Source of the DNA: Antrihabitans cavernicola
GTDB lineage: Bacteria > Actinomycetota > Actinomycetes > Mycobacteriales > Mycobacteriaceae
Length of the DNA: 64,000 bases
Reading direction: 5' to 3'
Assembly (NCBI RefSeq): GCF_008297975.1
Contig: NZ_VLNY01000006.1
Span: 124,001-188,000 of the forward strand
A model generated the notes under the pieces. The model ran no database searches. It worked only from the letters and a program-made list of their open reading frames with translations, and was not told the DNA's origin. The position numbers and the translations under genes were made by a program. Shown here piece by piece: positions 26,601 to 40,135 of the stretch (position 1 is its first letter; every line of letters starts with the position of its first letter).

Positions 26601-29600
26601 TCGGTGCTGACCGACTGGAACGACACCGCGCACCCCGTGCCCGCAACCACTCTTGTCGATCTCTTCGAAGCGCAGGTGGCGCGGACGCCCGACGCCACTG
26701 CGGTGGTGTTCGGGACGACGGCCCTCACCTACGCCGAACTCGACGCACGATCGAATGGATTGGCGCGCTATCTGATCGAGGCCGGTGTGGGCCCGGAGTC
26801 GTCGGTCGGAATCGCGCTACCGCGGTCGCTGCAGCTGCTGGTGGCGATCTACGCGGTGGGGAAGGCGGGAGGCGCCTACGTCCCCATCGATCCCGATCAG
26901 CCCGACGAGCGCACCGACCATATCGTTGCGACTGCCGCCCCCGTCCTCGTCCTGACGAGCGCAGCCATGGACCGCATCGATCCGGCCGGTTACGACGCGG
27001 GCAAGATCGTCGATTCCGAGCGGTTGTCTCCCTTGCGCGTCGGCAACACGGCGTACGTGATCTTCACCTCCGGTTCCACGGGCAGGCCCAAAGGCGTTGC
27101 GATAACACACGATGCCATCGTGAATCGCCTGCTGTGGATGCAGCATCGCTTCCCGCTCGGTACGGACGACGTCGTCTTGCAGAAGACGCCCACCACCTTC
27201 GACGTCTCCGTGTGGGAACTGTTCTGGCCGTTGCAGGCCGGTGCTCGGGTGGTGCTTGCGGAGCCTGACGGTCATCGTGATCGCGACTATCTGGAAGACA
27301 TCGTTCGCGACTACGGCGTGACGACAATTCATTTCGTACCGTCGATGCTGGATGTGTTCCTACCGGGACTCGACTCCGCGCGGCGCACGCCGCTGCGCCG
27401 AATGTTCACCAGCGGTGAAGCATTGACCGCGAGCACGGCTGCCGCAGTGCACGCGGCCCTGGACGTGCCGCTGCACAATCTCTACGGACCGACCGAAGCG
27501 GCCGTCGACGTCACCCATCACGAGGTCCGACCGGGCGAGAGCCTGGTGCCGATCGGTGCGCCGACCTGGAACACGCGAACCCTGGTCCTCGATGCTCGAC
27601 TGCAACCGGTGCCTGTCGGAGTGGTCGGGGAGCTGTACCTCGGTGGCGTGCAGCTTGCTCGCGGCTACATCGAACGGCCGGATCTGACGGCAGGGCGTTT
27701 CGTCGCCGATCCGATCGGAGCAGCAGGTGCGCGGCTGTTCCGCACCGGCGATCTGGTCCGCTGGACGCCGAGCGGCGAGTTGGAGTACCTGGGGCGTAAC
27801 GACTTCCAGGTGAAGCTGCGTGGACAGCGCATCGAACTCGGTGAGGTGGAAGCCGCACTACTGCGCGATGACAAGGTGTCGCAGGCGGTGGCGGTCGTTC
27901 GAAACGACGGGCCGGCAGGCGATTACCTTGCGGCGTTCGTGGTCGCTGCGGACGGCGCGGACCTCGACGAAAAGGATGTGCTCGACGCGGCAGCGGTCGG
28001 CTTGCCGAAATTCATGGTGCCCGCGCTGGTCGTCGCGCTGGAGCGCATGCCGCTCAACGCAAGTGGGAAGCTCGATCGCAAGGCCCTTCCGTCGACAGCC
28101 TTTTCGAGCTCCGCCGAGTACGTTGCGGCGGCGAGTCCGACCGAACTGACGCTCGCCGAGATATTCGCGCAGGTGCTCGAGGTCGAGAAGACCGTCGACG
28201 TCGGCACCCGGGACAGCTTCTTCGATCTCGGCGGCAACTCGCTGATTGCAACTCGATTGTTGGCCAGAGTCAACGCCGAGTTCGGCATCCAGCTGAGCGT
28301 GCGGGAGGTGTTCGAGGCGCCCACCATCGGTGCCCTCGCGCGGGTTGTCGACGGCGTGCTCAGCGGGCGGATGCACCGACCGGCGTTGGTAGCGGGAAAC
28401 CGTCCGGACACGATTCCGCTGTCCCCAGCGCAGCGCCGCATGTGGTTCCTGAACCGGTTCGATCCGGCTTCGGGTGCGTACAACGTGGCCGCGGCGCTGC
28501 GATTGACCGGCGAGTTGGATGTCGCGGCCTTGCGGGAAGCCTTCGCGGACATCATCGATCGGCACGAGTCTCTGCGCACGCTCTACCCGGACTCGCCGAG
28601 CGGTCCGACGCAGCAGATCGTCTCGACCGTAGACGCTCTGGACGAGCTGGCGTTCGACGACGTGATCGATTGCGCCGACTCCGATCCACTGCCGGATCGT
28701 GTTCAGCGAATCGCCGCAACAGGTTTCGACGTGAGATACGAGATCCCGGTCGATCTGACAGTGCTGCGTTCGGCTGGTGATGAGCACGTGCTCGTGTTGG
28801 TGGTACACCACATCAGCATCGACGGCTGGTCGATTCAGGTGCTGGCGCGCGACCTGGTCGACGCCTATTCGGCACGCAGCAAGGATCGAACGCCGTCGTG
28901 GGCGCCGCTGCCGGTCCAGTACGCCGACTATGCGGTGTGGAAGCACGCGCTGCTCGGATCGGAGGCCGACCACGATTCTCTGGCAGGCAGGCAGATCGAG
29001 TACTGGACATCGCGTCTGGCAGGTCTTCCTGAGGTACTGTCGTTGCCCGCGGACCGACGCCGCCCCGCGGTGCCGTCGTACCGCGGTGCCGGCGTCGATC
29101 ACGAGATCGACGCGAAAACCTATGCAGCGGTGGACGAGCTCGCTCGATCGGCCAACGCAACCCGGTTCATGGTCCTGCACGCGGCGCTGGCGGTGCTCCT
29201 GGCGCGAATGAGCGGGACCACCGACATCGCGATCGGTGCTCCGATCGCAGGTCGTGGCGAGCGCGAACTCGACGACGTCGTGGGAATGTTCGTCAACACC
29301 CTGGTGCTGCGCACTGCGGTCGATACCGAGCAGTCGTTCGGCGCACTGCTCGAGCGGGTGCGTGCGGACGATCTTGCCGCGTACGGTAACGCGGACATCC
29401 CATTCGAGCGCCTCGTCGAGTTGATCGATCCGGTTCGATCGACTGCTCATCACCCCCTCTTCCAAGTCGTGCTTGCGGTCGAGGACGAACGCGACCACAC
29501 GGTGCGGTTGCCCGGATTGCGCATCGAATCGGAACCCATCGATTTCGGCACCGCCAAATTCGATCTACAGCTGACGGTGCGTGAGCGATACGATTCGGCG

Positions 29601-32600
29601 GGAAGTCGCTGTGGCGCAACCGCATCGTTCACCTACGCGCGAGATCTGTTCGACGCGGCGACGATCGAGGCGTTCGCTCACCGCTTCGCCACGATCCTCG
29701 AAACCGCGACGGCCGAACCGGGCCGCCCGGTCGGGGCGATCGACCTCCTCTCGGCCGCCGAGAAGTACGCCCTCGTGCCTGCCAAGGGTGCTCCCGCAGT
29801 CGGTGCTCGGACCTTGGCCGATCTTTTGGCCGGAGCGGTTCGCAATCCCGACGCCATTGCCTTGATCCACCCGACGGCCACCATGACCTACGGGGAACTG
29901 GACACGCGGTCGAACCAGCTCGCTCGGCTGTTGATCACATACGGGGTAGGTCCGGAACACTTTGTCGCGGTGGCGGTCCCACGCTCGCCCGAGTCCGTGT
30001 TGGCCATCTGGGCGGTGGCGAAGTCCGGTGCCGCGTTCGTGCCGGTCGATCCGACCTATCCTGCAGACCGGGTAGCGCGCATGATCGACGACTGCGGCGC
30101 GGCGGTAGGTCTTGCCATCGCGGCCCACCGCGCCGATCTGTCGGGCACGGTGCACTGGCTGATGATCGACGCCGACGAGGCGCACGATCAGCCGTCGGAT
30201 CCCATCACTGATGCCGACCGCGCTACGCCCATCCGCGTAGATCATCCCGCTTACATGATCTACACCTCCGGGTCCACCGGAGTACCGAAGGGCGTCGTGG
30301 TGTCGCACGCAGGCCTGGCATCCTTCGCGGCCGAACAGCGCAAGCACTATGGCGTACAGGCGAGTTCGCGTACGTTGCACTTCACCTCGCCCAGCTTCGA
30401 TGCATCGATACTCGACTTGTTCATGGCCGTCGATGCGGGCGCCGCGATGGTCGTGGTCCCGACGGACGTCTTCGGTGGTGCGGACCTGGCGCACATACTC
30501 CGGTCGAACGCGGTGACCCATGCCTTCGTCACTCCAGCCGCATTGGGGACCGTCGATCCGGTCGGACTCGATCGACTAGAGGTGGTGGTGGTCGGTGGCG
30601 ATGCCTGCGATCCCGCGCTGGTCCAGCGCTGGGCACCGGGGCGTCGAATGTTCAACGCGTACGGGCCGACGGAATCCACGGTCATGGCAACGCATTGCGG
30701 CCCACTACAACCCGGTAGGGCGATCTCGATCGGCGGCCCGATTGTCGGCACCGATGTCGTGGTGCTCGATGCTCGGCTACGTCCGGTGCCGACGGGTGTG
30801 GCCGGCGAACTGTACCTGGGCGGAATCGGCCTGGCGCGGGGCTATCACCGGCGCGCCGGGCTGACCGCCGATCGGTTCGTTGCCAATCCCTTCGGTCTCG
30901 CGGGCTCGCGCCTCTACCGGACGGGTGACCTCGTTCGATGGACCAGCGAGGGGCAGTTGGAGTATCTGGGCCGCACGGACTTCCAGGTGAAGGTTCGTGG
31001 TCATCGAATAGAACTCGGTGAGATCGATGCGGTCCTCGCAGCGCATGCAAGTGTGCACACCGCTGTCTCCGTCGGCCACGCGCGCGAGTCCGGCGGCACC
31101 GCCGTGGTGTCCTATGTGGTGGCGAGGAATGGGCACGCGGCCGATCCGATCGGGCTCACCGAACACGCTCGCGGTCTGTTGCCCGAGTACATGGTGCCGT
31201 CGGCGATCACCGCTGTCGACACCGTGCCGCGAACCACGTCCGGCAAGGTCGACACGAAAGCCCTTCCCGCACCGGTGTTCACCGTGCGCCGCTACGTCGC
31301 TCCCAGCGAAGGCACACAAGCGGACCTTGCGAGCGTGTTTGCGGACGTTCTTGCCGCAGGTCGAGTCGGCGCCGACGACAACTTCTTCGACCTCGGTGGC
31401 AATTCGCTCACCGGTACCAGCGTGATCTCGCGGATCAACGAGATGTGGGGGATCGGTCTCGCGGTCCGGGAACTCTTCGATGCGCCGACTGTCGCGGCAC
31501 TGGCAAGTCGAATCGACAGTGCGCAACGCGACGTCGTGCGGCCCGATCTGGTCGCCGGCTCGCGTCCGACGAGAATTCCACTCTCCCTTGCGCAACAACG
31601 GATGTGGTTCCTCAACCAGTTCGATACCGCGTCGCCCGCCTACAACATCCCGTTGGCGGTCCAACTTGTCGGGTCGCTCGACGTCGCTGCGTTGCGCGCA
31701 GCCGTGCGGGATGTCCTCGACCGGCACGAGTCGCTGCGAACGCGATACCCGGATTCGGCTGTCGGTCCGTATCAAGAGGTTCTGTCCGTCGACGACGTTG
31801 CGCTCGACCTCACTCCTGTCGCTGTCACCGACGAGATTCTGGGCGCCGAACTGGTTGCGGCGCTCGCCGTGGGATTCGATGTCGGCGCAGCTGTTCCCTT
31901 GCAGGGCAAATTGTTTCGAGTCGACCCACACCGGCACGTGCTGGCACTGGTGGTACACCACATCAGCGCCGACGGGGTGTCGACGATGCCGCTCGCGCGC
32001 GACATTCTGCTGGCGTACACGGCACGCGCCACGGGCGAGCCGCCGCCCTGGGCGCCGCTGCCGGTTCAGTATGCCGACTTCGCGCTGTGGCAGCACCGAC
32101 TGCTCGGTGACGAGTCCGACGTGCTTGCGCTCGGCTCGCGGCAGCTGAACTACTGGCGGGAACAGCTGGCGGCTATGCCGGCCGTGCTCGAATTGCCAAC
32201 GGTGCGGCCACGTCCCGCCGTCGCGTCGATGCGTGGTGGCCGAACGGATTTCGTCATCGGAGCGGAGCTGACCGACAGGCTGACCACGCTCGCGCGGGAA
32301 TGCGGCGCGTCGATGTTCATGGTCCTGCATGCGGCACTGTCGGTGTTGTTGTCGCGGCTGAGCGGGAGTGCGGACATCGCGGTCGGTTCGCCGATCGCCG
32401 GTCGGGCCGAGCGGGCACTCGACGATCTTGTCGGGATGTTCGTGAATACCTTGGTCCTGAGGGTCGATGTCGAGCCGGGCCTGTCGTTCATCGACGTAGT
32501 TGCGCGGGCCCGACGCACCGACCTCGCCGCATACGAGCACGCCGATGTGCCATTCGAGCGAGTCGTCGAAGTTGTCGATCCCGTTCGCTCGCAGGCGCAT

Positions 32601-35600
32601 TCGCCGCTGTTCCAGGTGGCGCTGTCGCTGCAGGAACCTGGAATGGGCACGCTCGAACTTCCCGGTCTCGAGGTCCAGCCGGTTGACCCCGGTATCGATG
32701 TCGCGAAGTTCGATCTGGAATTCACGTTCCGGGAGACCGGCAGCGACGGCATGTCGGCGTCGGTGACGTACGCGAGCGACCTGTTCGACTCGCCGACCGT
32801 CGATCTGATCGCGCAGCGATTCGTCAGATTGCTGACGAGCGTGACCGCCGATCCGAGCGGCGTCGTCGGCGACATCGACATCCTGTCGCCCACCGAACGG
32901 GCGACGTCGCTCGCCGGGCGCGACGACGCACCGCGGCCACGCCTCTTGCGCGAGATCCTGACCGACGCGGCGGCACTGAATCCCCGTCGCATCGCGTTGA
33001 CCTGCGAGGGCATCGACGTCGATTACGGACGACTCGATGCTGCGTCCACCCGGCTGGCGCACAGTTTGACGGCGCGCGGTGCTCGACCGGAAACCTATGT
33101 TGCGGTGGCCTTCCCGCGCTCGATCGCGTCTGTCATCGCGGTCTGGGCGATTGCGAAGACCGGCGCCGCGTTCGTGCCGATCGACCCAGCGCATCCGAAC
33201 GAACGCATAGCCCACATGCTCGCCGACTCCGGCGCGGTGCTCGGGCTGACGGCTGCCGACACGGTCGATCGACTGCCAGACGATGTCGAGTGGGTCGTCG
33301 TGGGAGACGTGGCCGAGGACGTGAGTATCGCGGAATCGGAGGAGCCGCTGGTCGGCGCGATCTCGCATGCGTCGGCGGCCTACATGATCTACACCTCCGG
33401 AACCACAGGAACACCGAAGGGTGTGGTCGTCACGCACGCCGCGCTGTCGACGTTCTGCGCCGATGTCCGAACCGATCTCGAGCTGACCGCCGAGTCGCGC
33501 ATGTTGCGATTCTCGTCGTCCAGTTTCGACGCATCGATCTTCGAGATACTGGCCGGATTCAGTGCCGGCGCAACGCTGGTGATCGCGCCACCCTCGATCG
33601 TCGGCGGGACGGAACTCGCCGAGTTGATCGACGCCGAACGGGTATCGCACATCATCACCGCACCGGCAGCACTCGGAACGATCGATGTCGCAGGCGCGAG
33701 CGAGCTTCGCACCATCGTGGTCGGCGGCGACGTGTGCTCACCGGATCTGGTGCAGCGGTTCATGCCCGGCCGCAGGTTCTTCAACAGCTACGGGCCCACC
33801 GAAACCACCATCGTCGTCACCATCACGGCGCCGCTCGACGGACGGGAGGCGATCACCATCGGTAGACCAGTTGCCGGGGTGCAGGCGTTGGTGCTCGACG
33901 CTCGTCTGCATCCCGTTCCGGCCGGGGTCGCCGGCGAGCTGTATCTGAGTGGCCCCGGGTTGGCGCGGGGTTATCACGATCGTCGGGGGCTGACGGCCGA
34001 GCGCTTCGTCGCGAACCCGTACGGCGGAGCGTCGGTTCGCATGTATCGGACGGGTGACCTGGTACGCCGCAGTACGGCCGGCGATCTCGACTTCATCGGT
34101 CGGATCGACTCGCAGGTCCAATTGCGTGGTCTGCGTGTGGAATTGGGGGAAGTCGAGATGGTCCTCGCCCGCCACGACGGTGTTGCCCAAGCGGTGGCGG
34201 CGATGCATTCCGACCCGCACACCGGCGACAACCTGGTCGCCTACGTCGTCGCGGATCCTGGCGTGACCCTCGATTCGTCGGCCGTTCGTGAGCGCGCGAG
34301 TTCTGCTCTGCCGCGATACATGGTCCCGTCCGCTGTGATGGTGCTGGACGCGCTGCCGATCAGTGCAGCGGGCAAGCTCGATCGACGGGCGTTACCGGTT
34401 CCGGAATTCGTGACGGAACGCGAGTTCCGCGGGCCCGAGAATCCGGTCGAGGAGACAGTTGCCGACGTGTACGCCGAACTTCTCGGCGTCGAGCGGGTGT
34501 CGGTCGACGACAGCTTCTTCGAACTCGGCGGCAACTCCCTTCTCGCAACACGATTGGTCGCGCGAGTGAACGCGGCGTTGGGCACCTCTATCGCAATCCG
34601 CACGGTGTTCGAGCATCCGACCGTCGCGCAGTTGGCAGTGCATGCCGAGTCAGCCTCGTCGGACGCGAGCAAGGTGCGGCTCGAACGCATGCCACGGCCG
34701 GATCGCATACCGCTTTCGTTTGCGCAACAACGGATGTGGTTTCTCAACAGGTTCGACACCGCATCAGGTGTGAACAACGTTCCGCTCGCGCTGACGCTGT
34801 CGGGCGACCTGGACACCGCATCGCTGCGGCTGGCACTGGCAGCGGTGATCGAGCGACACGAGTCGCTGCGCACCGTGTACCCGGACTCCGACTCCGGCCC
34901 GTGGCAGGTGATTGTGCCCGCCGCGCAGGCGATTCCGGATCTCGATCCGATCGCTGTCAGTGCCGATGATGTGGTGTCGCGAGTTGTCGAAGTGGCGTCG
35001 GCGGGCTTCGACGTGGCGGTCGAGGTGCCGGTTCGGGTCCGCCTTTTCCGTGCCGGCCCTGCCGAGCACGTTCTGGTCTTCGTGGTTCATCACGTTGCGG
35101 CGGACGGCTTCTCGATGGGGCCGTTGGCACGTGACGTGATGATCGCGTACACGGCGTACTCCCATGGTGGGGAGCCGTCGTGGGCACCGCTCGACGTGCA
35201 GTACGCCGATTACGCCCTGTGGCAACGCGCCGTACTCGGTGCCGAGGACGATCCGACCACGTTGGCCGGTCGCCAGCTCTCGTACTGGCGCGAGTTCTTG
35301 CGCGATCTACCTGAGCAGCTCGAGCTGCCCACCGATCGCCCCCGCCCGCCCGAACAATCCTTCCGCGGTGAAACGTACGCCTTCACGCTCGACGGACGCA
35401 TTCACCGAGCGTTGATTCAGTTTGCGCACCAGCGCAACTCGACGCTGTTCATGGTGATGCATGCGGCTTTCGCTGTACTGCTGAGCAGGCTCGGGAACCA
35501 ATCCGACATCGCGATCGGGACACCGATTTCCGGACGTGGTGAACAGGCGCTGGACGATCTGGTCGGCATGTTCGTCAACACCTTGGTGTTGCGAACACAG

Positions 35601-38600
35601 GTTCCGGCCGACGCCCCGTTCACCGCATTGCTCGAGCAGGCGCGTGCCAACGACCTCGCCGCGTTCGGTCATGCCGACGTGCCGTTCGAGCGGTTGGTGG
35701 AGGTGCTCAATCCGACCCGATCGGCGGCCCGGCACCCGTTGTTCCAGGCTGCGCTGTCCTTTCACAATCTGGAGCGCAGTACCTTTCGACTTCCCGGCGT
35801 CGAGGTCGACGTCCTGGACGCGGGATTCGAGCCTGCGAAGTTCGATCTGCATCTGACGCTGGTCGATCGACACGACGACAACGGCAACCCCGCCGAGATC
35901 GCGGGCTCGTTCACCTACGCCGCCGATCTGTTCGATCGAAATACGGCCGCGCAGTTCGCTGCCAGGTTCGAGCGGATAGTCCGAGCCGTGATTGCCGACC
36001 CGGCAGTGGTCGTCGGTGATATCGCCATCCTCGACGAGGTACAACGTCACAGACAGCTGGCAACGTGGAACGACACCGCGCACCCGATCGATCCGACCGA
36101 CACGCTGGCGGATCTGTTCACCCGTCAGTGCGCTGCAACACCGGATGCGATCGCTGTGGTGCTCGACGGCAGCGAAGTGACATACGCCGATTTCGGTGTC
36201 CGCGTGAATCGCCTTGCCCGCGAGCTGATCGCGCGGGGGATAGGCCCGGAGTCGCGTGTTGCCCTCACGATGCCGAGGTCTCTCGATCTCATAGTCGCCA
36301 TGTATGCCGTTGCTCATGCGGGCGGCGCGTACGTCCCGCTGGATCCGACGCACCCGGCCGAGCGCAATAGACACGTGCTCGACGCAGCAGCGCCCGCGCT
36401 GGTGCTGGCGACCTCCCGTCATCGGGTGGCCGGCAACGGTCTCGACGAACTGCTCGTCGACGAAGTGCTCGTCGACACGATCGATCTGGCACATCGAAGC
36501 TCGCATCCGATCGCCGCAGCGGACCGGATCGGGCAGGTGCGCGCGAGCAATACGGCCTACGTCATCTTCACCTCGGGTTCTACCGGGCAGCCGAAGGGCG
36601 TCGCGGTGCCACACGGCGCGATTGTGAACCAACTACGTTGGAAGCAAGCCGAATACGGCCTCGACGGTTCCGATGCGCTGCTCCTGAAGACGGCCGCCAC
36701 GTTCGATCTGTCGGTATGGGAATTCTGGTGGGCCCTGACTGCCGGTGCGCGATTGATCGTCGCGAAGCCGGGCGGCGAACAGGATCAGGTTTACCTCGCC
36801 GAGTCGATGCGTGCGAGCGGCGTCACCGTTGCGCACTTCGTGCCGTCGATGCTGACCGCGTTCCATGCGGCGGCAGCTCCGGACAAGATCGATTCGCTGC
36901 GGCAGGTGATCTGCATCGGTGAGGCCCTCGGCGTCGAAACAGCGCGTCTGGTAGCGGATTTCAGTTCCGCCACGGTCGACAACCTGTACGGCCCGACCGA
37001 GGCCGCGGTGAGCGTCACGCACTACCGCGCGACGCTGGACGACGGCCCGACCGTTCCGATCGGGGCACCGGAATGGAACACCCAGGTCTACGTACTGGAC
37101 AGCAGACTTCATCCGGTGCCGGTCGGTGTTGCGGGTGAGTTGTACATCGCGGGCGCCCAGTTGGCGCGCGGTTACGTACGGCAGCCCGATCGCACGGCAG
37201 AGCGGTTTGTGGCAAATCCATTCGGCGGCAGCGGTTCCCGGTTGTACCGAAGTGGCGATGTGGTGCGATGGCGGCCGGATGCCACCGGACGCATCGTGCT
37301 CGACTACGTGGGGCGCAGTGATTCTCAGGTGAAGGTACGGGGGTTCCGCATCGAGCTCGGCGAGGTCGAAGCCGCATTGCAGGCGGATCCCAGCGTCGCG
37401 CAGGCAGCGGTGATCGTCCGGCAGGGCCCGGGCGGTGCCGACAACCTGGTCGGCTATGTGGTTGCGGCAGAGAAGGTTTGCCTCGATGTCGATTCCGTGC
37501 GGCAGGGCGTCGCCGATCGCGTTCCCAGCTACATGACCCCGTCGGCGTTGGTCGTTCTGGATCGGCTACCCGTCACTATCAACGGGAAGCTCGACAAGAA
37601 AGCGCTTCCGGCGCCCGAGTACGCGAGTAGCAGCGGCTTCCGGGCACCGTCGACACCCACCGAGCACATCGTCGCCGACGTCTTCGCGAGTGCGCTCGAT
37701 CGCACGAGTATCGGCGCTGACGACGACTTCTTCGATCTCGGTGGCAACTCCCTGCTCGTGACATGGGTGACCGCACGCATCAACGAGGCATTCGACTCTG
37801 GGGTGGGCGTCCGTGAATTCTTCGAATCACCCACTGTCGCAGGGATTGCGGCACGGATCGATCGTCGCGGTCCCGAGTTGCCACGCCTGCGTGCCAGGGA
37901 ACGACCGGCCGTGATTCCGCTTGCACCGGCGCAGGAGCGGATCTGGCATGCCAACCAATTGCAGCCAAATGGTGATTGGAACATCCCGTTCGCCCTGCGG
38001 ATTCGCGGAGCACTCGACCTGACGGTGCTGCAAGCTGCCGCTGCCGATGTGGTGGAGCGGCACGAAGCCTTGCGGACGCGCTATCCGGACAGTGCCGCCG
38101 GTCCGGTGCAGGACATAGCCGAAGCAGCGGAGGCGATTCCGCAGGTCGATCGGGTCCGAGTCGCGGAGTCCGAACTGGACGGCCGCCTGCGCGACTACCT
38201 GTGGGCGGACTACGATGTTTCGCGCGAATTGCCCTTGCGGATAAGACTGTTCGAATTGGATGTCGACGACCAGGTGCTGGCAATCGTGGTGCACCACATT
38301 TCTGCCGACGGATTCAGCATGGGTCCGCTGTCGCGCGATGTCATGCTGGCCTACGGGGCGCGTGCCGCAGGTGTTGCACCGCAATGGGATCCGCTACCGC
38401 TGCAGTATCGCGACTACACGTTGTGGAAGCACGACGTTCTCGGCGACTTCGAGGACCTGAACAGCGTGGGGCACCGCGAGCTGCAGTACTGGCGCGATGC
38501 ACTCGACGGCCGCGCCGAACGCCTCGACTTCGGCAGTGCCCCCGCGGCCCGTACATCACGCGGTGCCACCGCGTCCGTGACGATCGATGCATCGACCCAC

Positions 38601-39185
38601 GCCGCCCTTGTGCGGATTGCCCGCGAGAGCAGAGCAAGTCTGTTCATGGTGTTGCAGGCCGCTCTGGTGCTACACGTGAGTCGGCTCGCGAGCAGCCTGG
38701 ACGTCACCGTCGCCACCTCGATCGGTGGTCGTGACGATCCTGGCGTGCAGGAGGTGGTGGGCAATTTCTCCGATGACGTCCTGATGCGGGTGCAGGTGAC
38801 CGCAGGCGAGCCGTTCGGAGCACTCGTGGCCAAGGTGCGACGAGCTGCGTTGGGAGCCTTCGCAAATCCCGACGTCTCGAACACCCGCCTGCAGAAGGCG
38901 CGCGGAACGACGGAACGGCTTTTCCAGGTGCAGTTCATTCTGCAGCCTGCCGTGGAAGCGATCGATGTCGAGTTGGGCGAGCTTCGCGTGAGCAGCCATC
39001 CGTTCGAGGTCGAGATCGCCAAGCACGACATCGAATTCAGCCTGAACGACAGCTATGACGACGGCGCACCGGCGGGGATCACCGGTGGCCTGTTGTACTC
39101 CACCGACCTGTTCGATGCCGAGATGGGGGAACGAATTGTGCAGGGCTACCTCGATGTCCTCGCGGAAGTCGTCGGTGACGTGTGA
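20607..39185 (+). CDS. Five-module non-ribosomal peptide synthetase with terminal condensation domain
   Basis: 6192 residues from a TTG with GGGGGA 6 bp upstream. Approximate order: C1 25-455; A1 470-960; PCP1 975-1050; E1 1065-1530; C2 1545-2000; A2 2010-2498; PCP2 to 2580; C3 2595-3045; A3 3065-3558; PCP3 to 3635; C4 3645-4095; A4 4110-4600; PCP4 to 4680; C5 4695-5145; A5 5160-5670; PCP5 to 5750; C6 5765-6190. All HHxxxDG motifs are intact (for example HHIALDG in C1, HHLAIDG in E1, HHISADG in C6), as are the PCP serines (GVDS in PCP1, GGNS in PCP2-5). C1 resembles the EntF condensation domain (HQRY...FGPxxNI...TTGPVEDL), so it may accept an acyl or aryl starter. By-eye codes: A2 DVWHFSLVDK, serine-like; A1 DAFVLGSIVK and A4 DAFIVGSIVK, probably the same hydrophobic residue; A3 DALFVGAVMK, perhaps aromatic; A5 DLWHIILVSK, unassigned. 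No thioesterase. Product: a capped pentapeptide with a D-residue first. Confidence 0.96.
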   Translation: MASQRPSSEGVADCTIPDRVNTASELFPLSSAQRGIWFAQHLLGAVPIVIAQYVHIDGDLDIEVLNSAAAEAAREIGTGMLRIVEVDDQPFQQIDHSLRDQMTHLDFRDDDDPAAAAQAWMRAEYSAPMDVLSDRLIESVTLRIADDSYYWYARIHHIALDGFGAMNFVNRIAERYSAVVEGRPIDDVRAVPLPEISAEETRYRESKRFGKDAAHWAKRTENLPYPISLAGRTADVGTLPIVVSEPLSPATESALDAVMRRRDVASIAPVAVAAVAAYLSRLTGEDDVVLSLPVSARATAKLRRSGGMVSNVVPIRLGVEAGVSTGDLIDRAELELTGALRHQRYRHEDIRRDGGGSEGRRGFFGPAINIMMFHSEIRFGDMIGRLHVLTTGPVEDLSINIYPSVAGTRAHIDFEANPNLYSEADIRAHHSRFLEFFTTFAQSRSDSAVTEIDVLRADEYAALVPCRGPRAMPPQLLPDLLAAGVSINPDGVAAVASGAELTYRELDATANRLARLLVDAGAGPETFVGLAFTRSLDAIVALWAVAKTGAGFVPIDPQLPAARVARMVDDSNVLLGLTTGEHVADLPTAIEWVVLDDPAVRHRVGIRSAAGVSDDDRTAALRVDHPAYMIYTSGSTGVPKGAVVTHAALANFAAGARDELRVSSESRVLRFSSSSFDASLFEQIQAFSAGATMVVAPPNVLGGTELVDLLRDQRVTHIVSAPTVLNTVDPRGLDDLEAVLVGGDVCTPDLVARFGDACRFTNSYGPTETTIVVTAGDPLTAGSAITIGAPLQGVAALVLDRKLRPVPAGVIAELYIAGPALARGYHRRSALTADRFVANPFGADGSRMYRTGDEVRWTTNGQLEFIGRSDHQVKLRGFRIELGEIDDALLRQDGIDFAVTIVYRTDAGNSALVSYVKSVAAADTDPTRVIERAAETLPAHMIPAAVIVLDRIPLTAAGKLDRRALPAPVFASRAEHYRPPTTDAERVIAGVVAAALGIERVSIDDSVFAIGVDSIIAMQIVTGARSQGLTFTAREVFERKTVAEIAKIAIPITDAPDAVLAELAGGGVGDIPLTPIMHAMADRGDFAAFYQAALLELPDDVTDDRLAAVLGAVMDRHDALRARFFLGPDGRWSLETRVVGTVAPVVVRRELPADDGNGELIDECAAAARRLDPAEGELLQAVLLTSPTSSRLLIVVHHLAIDGVSWRVLLPDLAAAYAQSAAGSAIELPAVATSMRRWAHGLLESARAGRYADELPRWAEILDVPDPLLGSRPLDPAVDIGSTVDRVHVELTSAVTADLLTTLPTAFGCGVNDGLLSALAIAVAQWRHLRGMTETSVLLTLEGHGREDDAVAGADLSRTIGWFTSAFPVRLDIPAHTDLGDAIRGGPATGPVVKAVKEQLLALPSRGIGYGVLRYLDDVAGPKLAKRGAPQICFNYLGRLSAGTVSDAVRAAGFLPDPSAPDLNAYSGPNMVVGSAVDINAVVVPGDRGEYLTASFGFPTGVLSAPEVGELADLWRAALEGLAQHANTPDAGGLTPSDLPLVSVTQPEIDRWHRRFPSISDVWSLAPMQEGLLFHATLAAGSLDVYAGQLILNVTGTVDSARLRAAGAGLLTRHPNLRTAFVYDDAGNPAQVVLDSVELPFSDIDLTHCDDDDRDGELQRVLDDARVAPFDLAAPPLLRLLAIRLTADRWVLAITNHHIVLDGWSNPLLLRELLIRYAAGAALGSLPEVRPYRDYLEWRASLDSDESRRVWAAALAGVTEPTLLAPGADVDAPLEIPAEQAVDLEPQLLAGLTAVCSAFGITMNTVVQASWGLLLSRLLSRGDVVFGATVSGRPPQLSGVENVVGLFINTVPVRVRVDPDETFGDLLTRLQTEQADLLDHHQSPLGDIQARAQVGALFDTLAVFESYPVDRAGFDEDTDFAGMRVRSVSGRDATHYPITVVSMLDPDLRIVLRYRTDLFDDTDAEVLAGRLLRVLRTIATTPDAAVGTLDVLDPAERSSVLTDWNDTAHPVPATTLVDLFEAQVARTPDATAVVFGTTALTYAELDARSNGLARYLIEAGVGPESSVGIALPRSLQLLVAIYAVGKAGGAYVPIDPDQPDERTDHIVATAAPVLVLTSAAMDRIDPAGYDAGKIVDSERLSPLRVGNTAYVIFTSGSTGRPKGVAITHDAIVNRLLWMQHRFPLGTDDVVLQKTPTTFDVSVWELFWPLQAGARVVLAEPDGHRDRDYLEDIVRDYGVTTIHFVPSMLDVFLPGLDSARRTPLRRMFTSGEALTASTAAAVHAALDVPLHNLYGPTEAAVDVTHHEVRPGESLVPIGAPTWNTRTLVLDARLQPVPVGVVGELYLGGVQLARGYIERPDLTAGRFVADPIGAAGARLFRTGDLVRWTPSGELEYLGRNDFQVKLRGQRIELGEVEAALLRDDKVSQAVAVVRNDGPAGDYLAAFVVAADGADLDEKDVLDAAAVGLPKFMVPALVVALERMPLNASGKLDRKALPSTAFSSSAEYVAAASPTELTLAEIFAQVLEVEKTVDVGTRDSFFDLGGNSLIATRLLARVNAEFGIQLSVREVFEAPTIGALARVVDGVLSGRMHRPALVAGNRPDTIPLSPAQRRMWFLNRFDPASGAYNVAAALRLTGELDVAALREAFADIIDRHESLRTLYPDSPSGPTQQIVSTVDALDELAFDDVIDCADSDPLPDRVQRIAATGFDVRYEIPVDLTVLRSAGDEHVLVLVVHHISIDGWSIQVLARDLVDAYSARSKDRTPSWAPLPVQYADYAVWKHALLGSEADHDSLAGRQIEYWTSRLAGLPEVLSLPADRRRPAVPSYRGAGVDHEIDAKTYAAVDELARSANATRFMVLHAALAVLLARMSGTTDIAIGAPIAGRGERELDDVVGMFVNTLVLRTAVDTEQSFGALLERVRADDLAAYGNADIPFERLVELIDPVRSTAHHPLFQVVLAVEDERDHTVRLPGLRIESEPIDFGTAKFDLQLTVRERYDSAGSRCGATASFTYARDLFDAATIEAFAHRFATILETATAEPGRPVGAIDLLSAAEKYALVPAKGAPAVGARTLADLLAGAVRNPDAIALIHPTATMTYGELDTRSNQLARLLITYGVGPEHFVAVAVPRSPESVLAIWAVAKSGAAFVPVDPTYPADRVARMIDDCGAAVGLAIAAHRADLSGTVHWLMIDADEAHDQPSDPITDADRATPIRVDHPAYMIYTSGSTGVPKGVVVSHAGLASFAAEQRKHYGVQASSRTLHFTSPSFDASILDLFMAVDAGAAMVVVPTDVFGGADLAHILRSNAVTHAFVTPAALGTVDPVGLDRLEVVVVGGDACDPALVQRWAPGRRMFNAYGPTESTVMATHCGPLQPGRAISIGGPIVGTDVVVLDARLRPVPTGVAGELYLGGIGLARGYHRRAGLTADRFVANPFGLAGSRLYRTGDLVRWTSEGQLEYLGRTDFQVKVRGHRIELGEIDAVLAAHASVHTAVSVGHARESGGTAVVSYVVARNGHAADPIGLTEHARGLLPEYMVPSAITAVDTVPRTTSGKVDTKALPAPVFTVRRYVAPSEGTQADLASVFADVLAAGRVGADDNFFDLGGNSLTGTSVISRINEMWGIGLAVRELFDAPTVAALASRIDSAQRDVVRPDLVAGSRPTRIPLSLAQQRMWFLNQFDTASPAYNIPLAVQLVGSLDVAALRAAVRDVLDRHESLRTRYPDSAVGPYQEVLSVDDVALDLTPVAVTDEILGAELVAALAVGFDVGAAVPLQGKLFRVDPHRHVLALVVHHISADGVSTMPLARDILLAYTARATGEPPPWAPLPVQYADFALWQHRLLGDESDVLALGSRQLNYWREQLAAMPAVLELPTVRPRPAVASMRGGRTDFVIGAELTDRLTTLARECGASMFMVLHAALSVLLSRLSGSADIAVGSPIAGRAERALDDLVGMFVNTLVLRVDVEPGLSFIDVVARARRTDLAAYEHADVPFERVVEVVDPVRSQAHSPLFQVALSLQEPGMGTLELPGLEVQPVDPGIDVAKFDLEFTFRETGSDGMSASVTYASDLFDSPTVDLIAQRFVRLLTSVTADPSGVVGDIDILSPTERATSLAGRDDAPRPRLLREILTDAAALNPRRIALTCEGIDVDYGRLDAASTRLAHSLTARGARPETYVAVAFPRSIASVIAVWAIAKTGAAFVPIDPAHPNERIAHMLADSGAVLGLTAADTVDRLPDDVEWVVVGDVAEDVSIAESEEPLVGAISHASAAYMIYTSGTTGTPKGVVVTHAALSTFCADVRTDLELTAESRMLRFSSSSFDASIFEILAGFSAGATLVIAPPSIVGGTELAELIDAERVSHIITAPAALGTIDVAGASELRTIVVGGDVCSPDLVQRFMPGRRFFNSYGPTETTIVVTITAPLDGREAITIGRPVAGVQALVLDARLHPVPAGVAGELYLSGPGLARGYHDRRGLTAERFVANPYGGASVRMYRTGDLVRRSTAGDLDFIGRIDSQVQLRGLRVELGEVEMVLARHDGVAQAVAAMHSDPHTGDNLVAYVVADPGVTLDSSAVRERASSALPRYMVPSAVMVLDALPISAAGKLDRRALPVPEFVTEREFRGPENPVEETVADVYAELLGVERVSVDDSFFELGGNSLLATRLVARVNAALGTSIAIRTVFEHPTVAQLAVHAESASSDASKVRLERMPRPDRIPLSFAQQRMWFLNRFDTASGVNNVPLALTLSGDLDTASLRLALAAVIERHESLRTVYPDSDSGPWQVIVPAAQAIPDLDPIAVSADDVVSRVVEVASAGFDVAVEVPVRVRLFRAGPAEHVLVFVVHHVAADGFSMGPLARDVMIAYTAYSHGGEPSWAPLDVQYADYALWQRAVLGAEDDPTTLAGRQLSYWREFLRDLPEQLELPTDRPRPPEQSFRGETYAFTLDGRIHRALIQFAHQRNSTLFMVMHAAFAVLLSRLGNQSDIAIGTPISGRGEQALDDLVGMFVNTLVLRTQVPADAPFTALLEQARANDLAAFGHADVPFERLVEVLNPTRSAARHPLFQAALSFHNLERSTFRLPGVEVDVLDAGFEPAKFDLHLTLVDRHDDNGNPAEIAGSFTYAADLFDRNTAAQFAARFERIVRAVIADPAVVVGDIAILDEVQRHRQLATWNDTAHPIDPTDTLADLFTRQCAATPDAIAVVLDGSEVTYADFGVRVNRLARELIARGIGPESRVALTMPRSLDLIVAMYAVAHAGGAYVPLDPTHPAERNRHVLDAAAPALVLATSRHRVAGNGLDELLVDEVLVDTIDLAHRSSHPIAAADRIGQVRASNTAYVIFTSGSTGQPKGVAVPHGAIVNQLRWKQAEYGLDGSDALLLKTAATFDLSVWEFWWALTAGARLIVAKPGGEQDQVYLAESMRASGVTVAHFVPSMLTAFHAAAAPDKIDSLRQVICIGEALGVETARLVADFSSATVDNLYGPTEAAVSVTHYRATLDDGPTVPIGAPEWNTQVYVLDSRLHPVPVGVAGELYIAGAQLARGYVRQPDRTAERFVANPFGGSGSRLYRSGDVVRWRPDATGRIVLDYVGRSDSQVKVRGFRIELGEVEAALQADPSVAQAAVIVRQGPGGADNLVGYVVAAEKVCLDVDSVRQGVADRVPSYMTPSALVVLDRLPVTINGKLDKKALPAPEYASSSGFRAPSTPTEHIVADVFASALDRTSIGADDDFFDLGGNSLLVTWVTARINEAFDSGVGVREFFESPTVAGIAARIDRRGPELPRLRARERPAVIPLAPAQERIWHANQLQPNGDWNIPFALRIRGALDLTVLQAAAADVVERHEALRTRYPDSAAGPVQDIAEAAEAIPQVDRVRVAESELDGRLRDYLWADYDVSRELPLRIRLFELDVDDQVLAIVVHHISADGFSMGPLSRDVMLAYGARAAGVAPQWDPLPLQYRDYTLWKHDVLGDFEDLNSVGHRELQYWRDALDGRAERLDFGSAPAARTSRGATASVTIDASTHAALVRIARESRASLFMVLQAALVLHVSRLASSLDVTVATSIGGRDDPGVQEVVGNFSDDVLMRVQVTAGEPFGALVAKVRRAALGAFANPDVSNTRLQKARGTTERLFQVQFILQPAVEAIDVELGELRVSSHPFEVEIAKHDIEFSLNDSYDDGAPAGITGGLLYSTDLFDAEMGERIVQGYLDVLAEVVGDV

Positions 39186-40117
39186 GATTGCGTAGAGACT
39201 CGCCTACCACCGACGCGGCCGTAATCGAGGACTTCGGTCGGCCAAAGGGTATCTCGGTGGTGATCGCGGCATACGAGGCCTTGCCCGAGATCGACACCCA
39301 ACTTGCCGCTCTTGCAGCTCAGGAATTCGACGGTCTCTTCGAGGTGATCGTCAGCGACAACTTGGGAAGCCCAGAACTGCTGGCGCACATCGACACCCAT
39401 CCGTTGCGCGAGAAATTGAATATGCGAGTGGTCGACTCGTCGGATGTGGGTGGAACTGCGCACGCTCGCAATGTCGGCTCACGGGCTGCCACACAGGATT
39501 TCATCGCGTACTGCGATCAAGACGATGCCGTGCATCCGGGCTGGCTCAGCGCGATGGCCGATACCGCAGCGAGTCATGCGATGGTCGGCGGTCCATTGGA
39601 GCGAGACACACTCAACGAACCCGCGGTCGCGCAATGGCGACCGCTGCCGCCGCCGGAGAAGCTGCCCGTCCTCGCCCACTTTCTGCCCATCACATTCGGC
39701 GCGAACATGGGAATCTGGAAGCGCACGTTCGACGAGATCGGCGGCTGGGACGACACGTATCCCACGGCGGGGAGCGACGTCGATATCTGTTGGCGCGCAC
39801 AGCTACATGGTCATTCTCTCGGTTACAACCCGAAAGCGTTGGTCGCGTACCGATACCGAACGACCATGCGCGAGATGTTCGATCAGGCGAGCAGCTACAA
39901 CGTCGCCGAAGCTCGCCTGTCGAAGCAGTACGCCGAGCAAGGCGCGCGCGGCAGCAATCCCCTCATCCTCTTCGGCTACGGCGGGTGGTTGCTGTTCCGG
40001 CTGCCGCTGCTGCCGTGGAACTGGTCGAGTGCGCGTCGGGGCCAGTGGATGTGGGTTGCCGGAGCTGTGAGGGGGCGAATCAAGGGCAGTTGGAAGTACC
40101 GTCACGTGTATTTTTGA
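39182..40117 (+). CDS. Family 2 glycosyltransferase coupled to the NRPS
   Basis: 311 residues from a GTG whose GTGA overlaps the NRPS stop, so it is almost certainly co-translated with the synthetase. GT-A fold features are visible: [14 protein letters not shown] near the N-terminus, the nucleotide-sugar DxD-type motif in YCDQDD, and an acceptor-side loop [19 protein letters not shown]. The C-terminus ([15 protein letters not shown]) is hydrophobic and probably membrane-associated. It would transfer a sugar from an NDP-sugar, most simply to the NRPS product (serine hydroxyl is one candidate) or to a lipid carrier. Donor and acceptor are not predictable. Confidence 0.9.
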   Translation: MRLRRDSPTTDAAVIEDFGRPKGISVVIAAYEALPEIDTQLAALAAQEFDGLFEVIVSDNLGSPELLAHIDTHPLREKLNMRVVDSSDVGGTAHARNVGSRAATQDFIAYCDQDDAVHPGWLSAMADTAASHAMVGGPLERDTLNEPAVAQWRPLPPPEKLPVLAHFLPITFGANMGIWKRTFDEIGGWDDTYPTAGSDVDICWRAQLHGHSLGYNPKALVAYRYRTTMREMFDQASSYNVAEARLSKQYAEQGARGSNPLILFGYGGWLLFRLPLLPWNWSSARRGQWMWVAGAVRGRIKGSWKYRHVYF

Positions 40118-40135
40118 GCGCCATATGCAGGTCGG

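Noticed and set aside
30777-33650. A 957-codon open frame on the minus strand inside the NRPS
   Set aside because: Exact antisense of modules 3 and 4, no start context, Arg/Asp/His-rich composition. The same applies to the 619- and 604-codon minus frames at 22467-24326 and 24819-26633.
20607-39185. Assignment of the NRPS as a catecholate siderophore synthetase because C1 resembles EntF
   Set aside because: No aryl-acid biosynthesis genes, hydroxyornithine oxygenase, siderophore transporter or IdeR-like box is near the NRPS, so the similarity alone does not support the claim.
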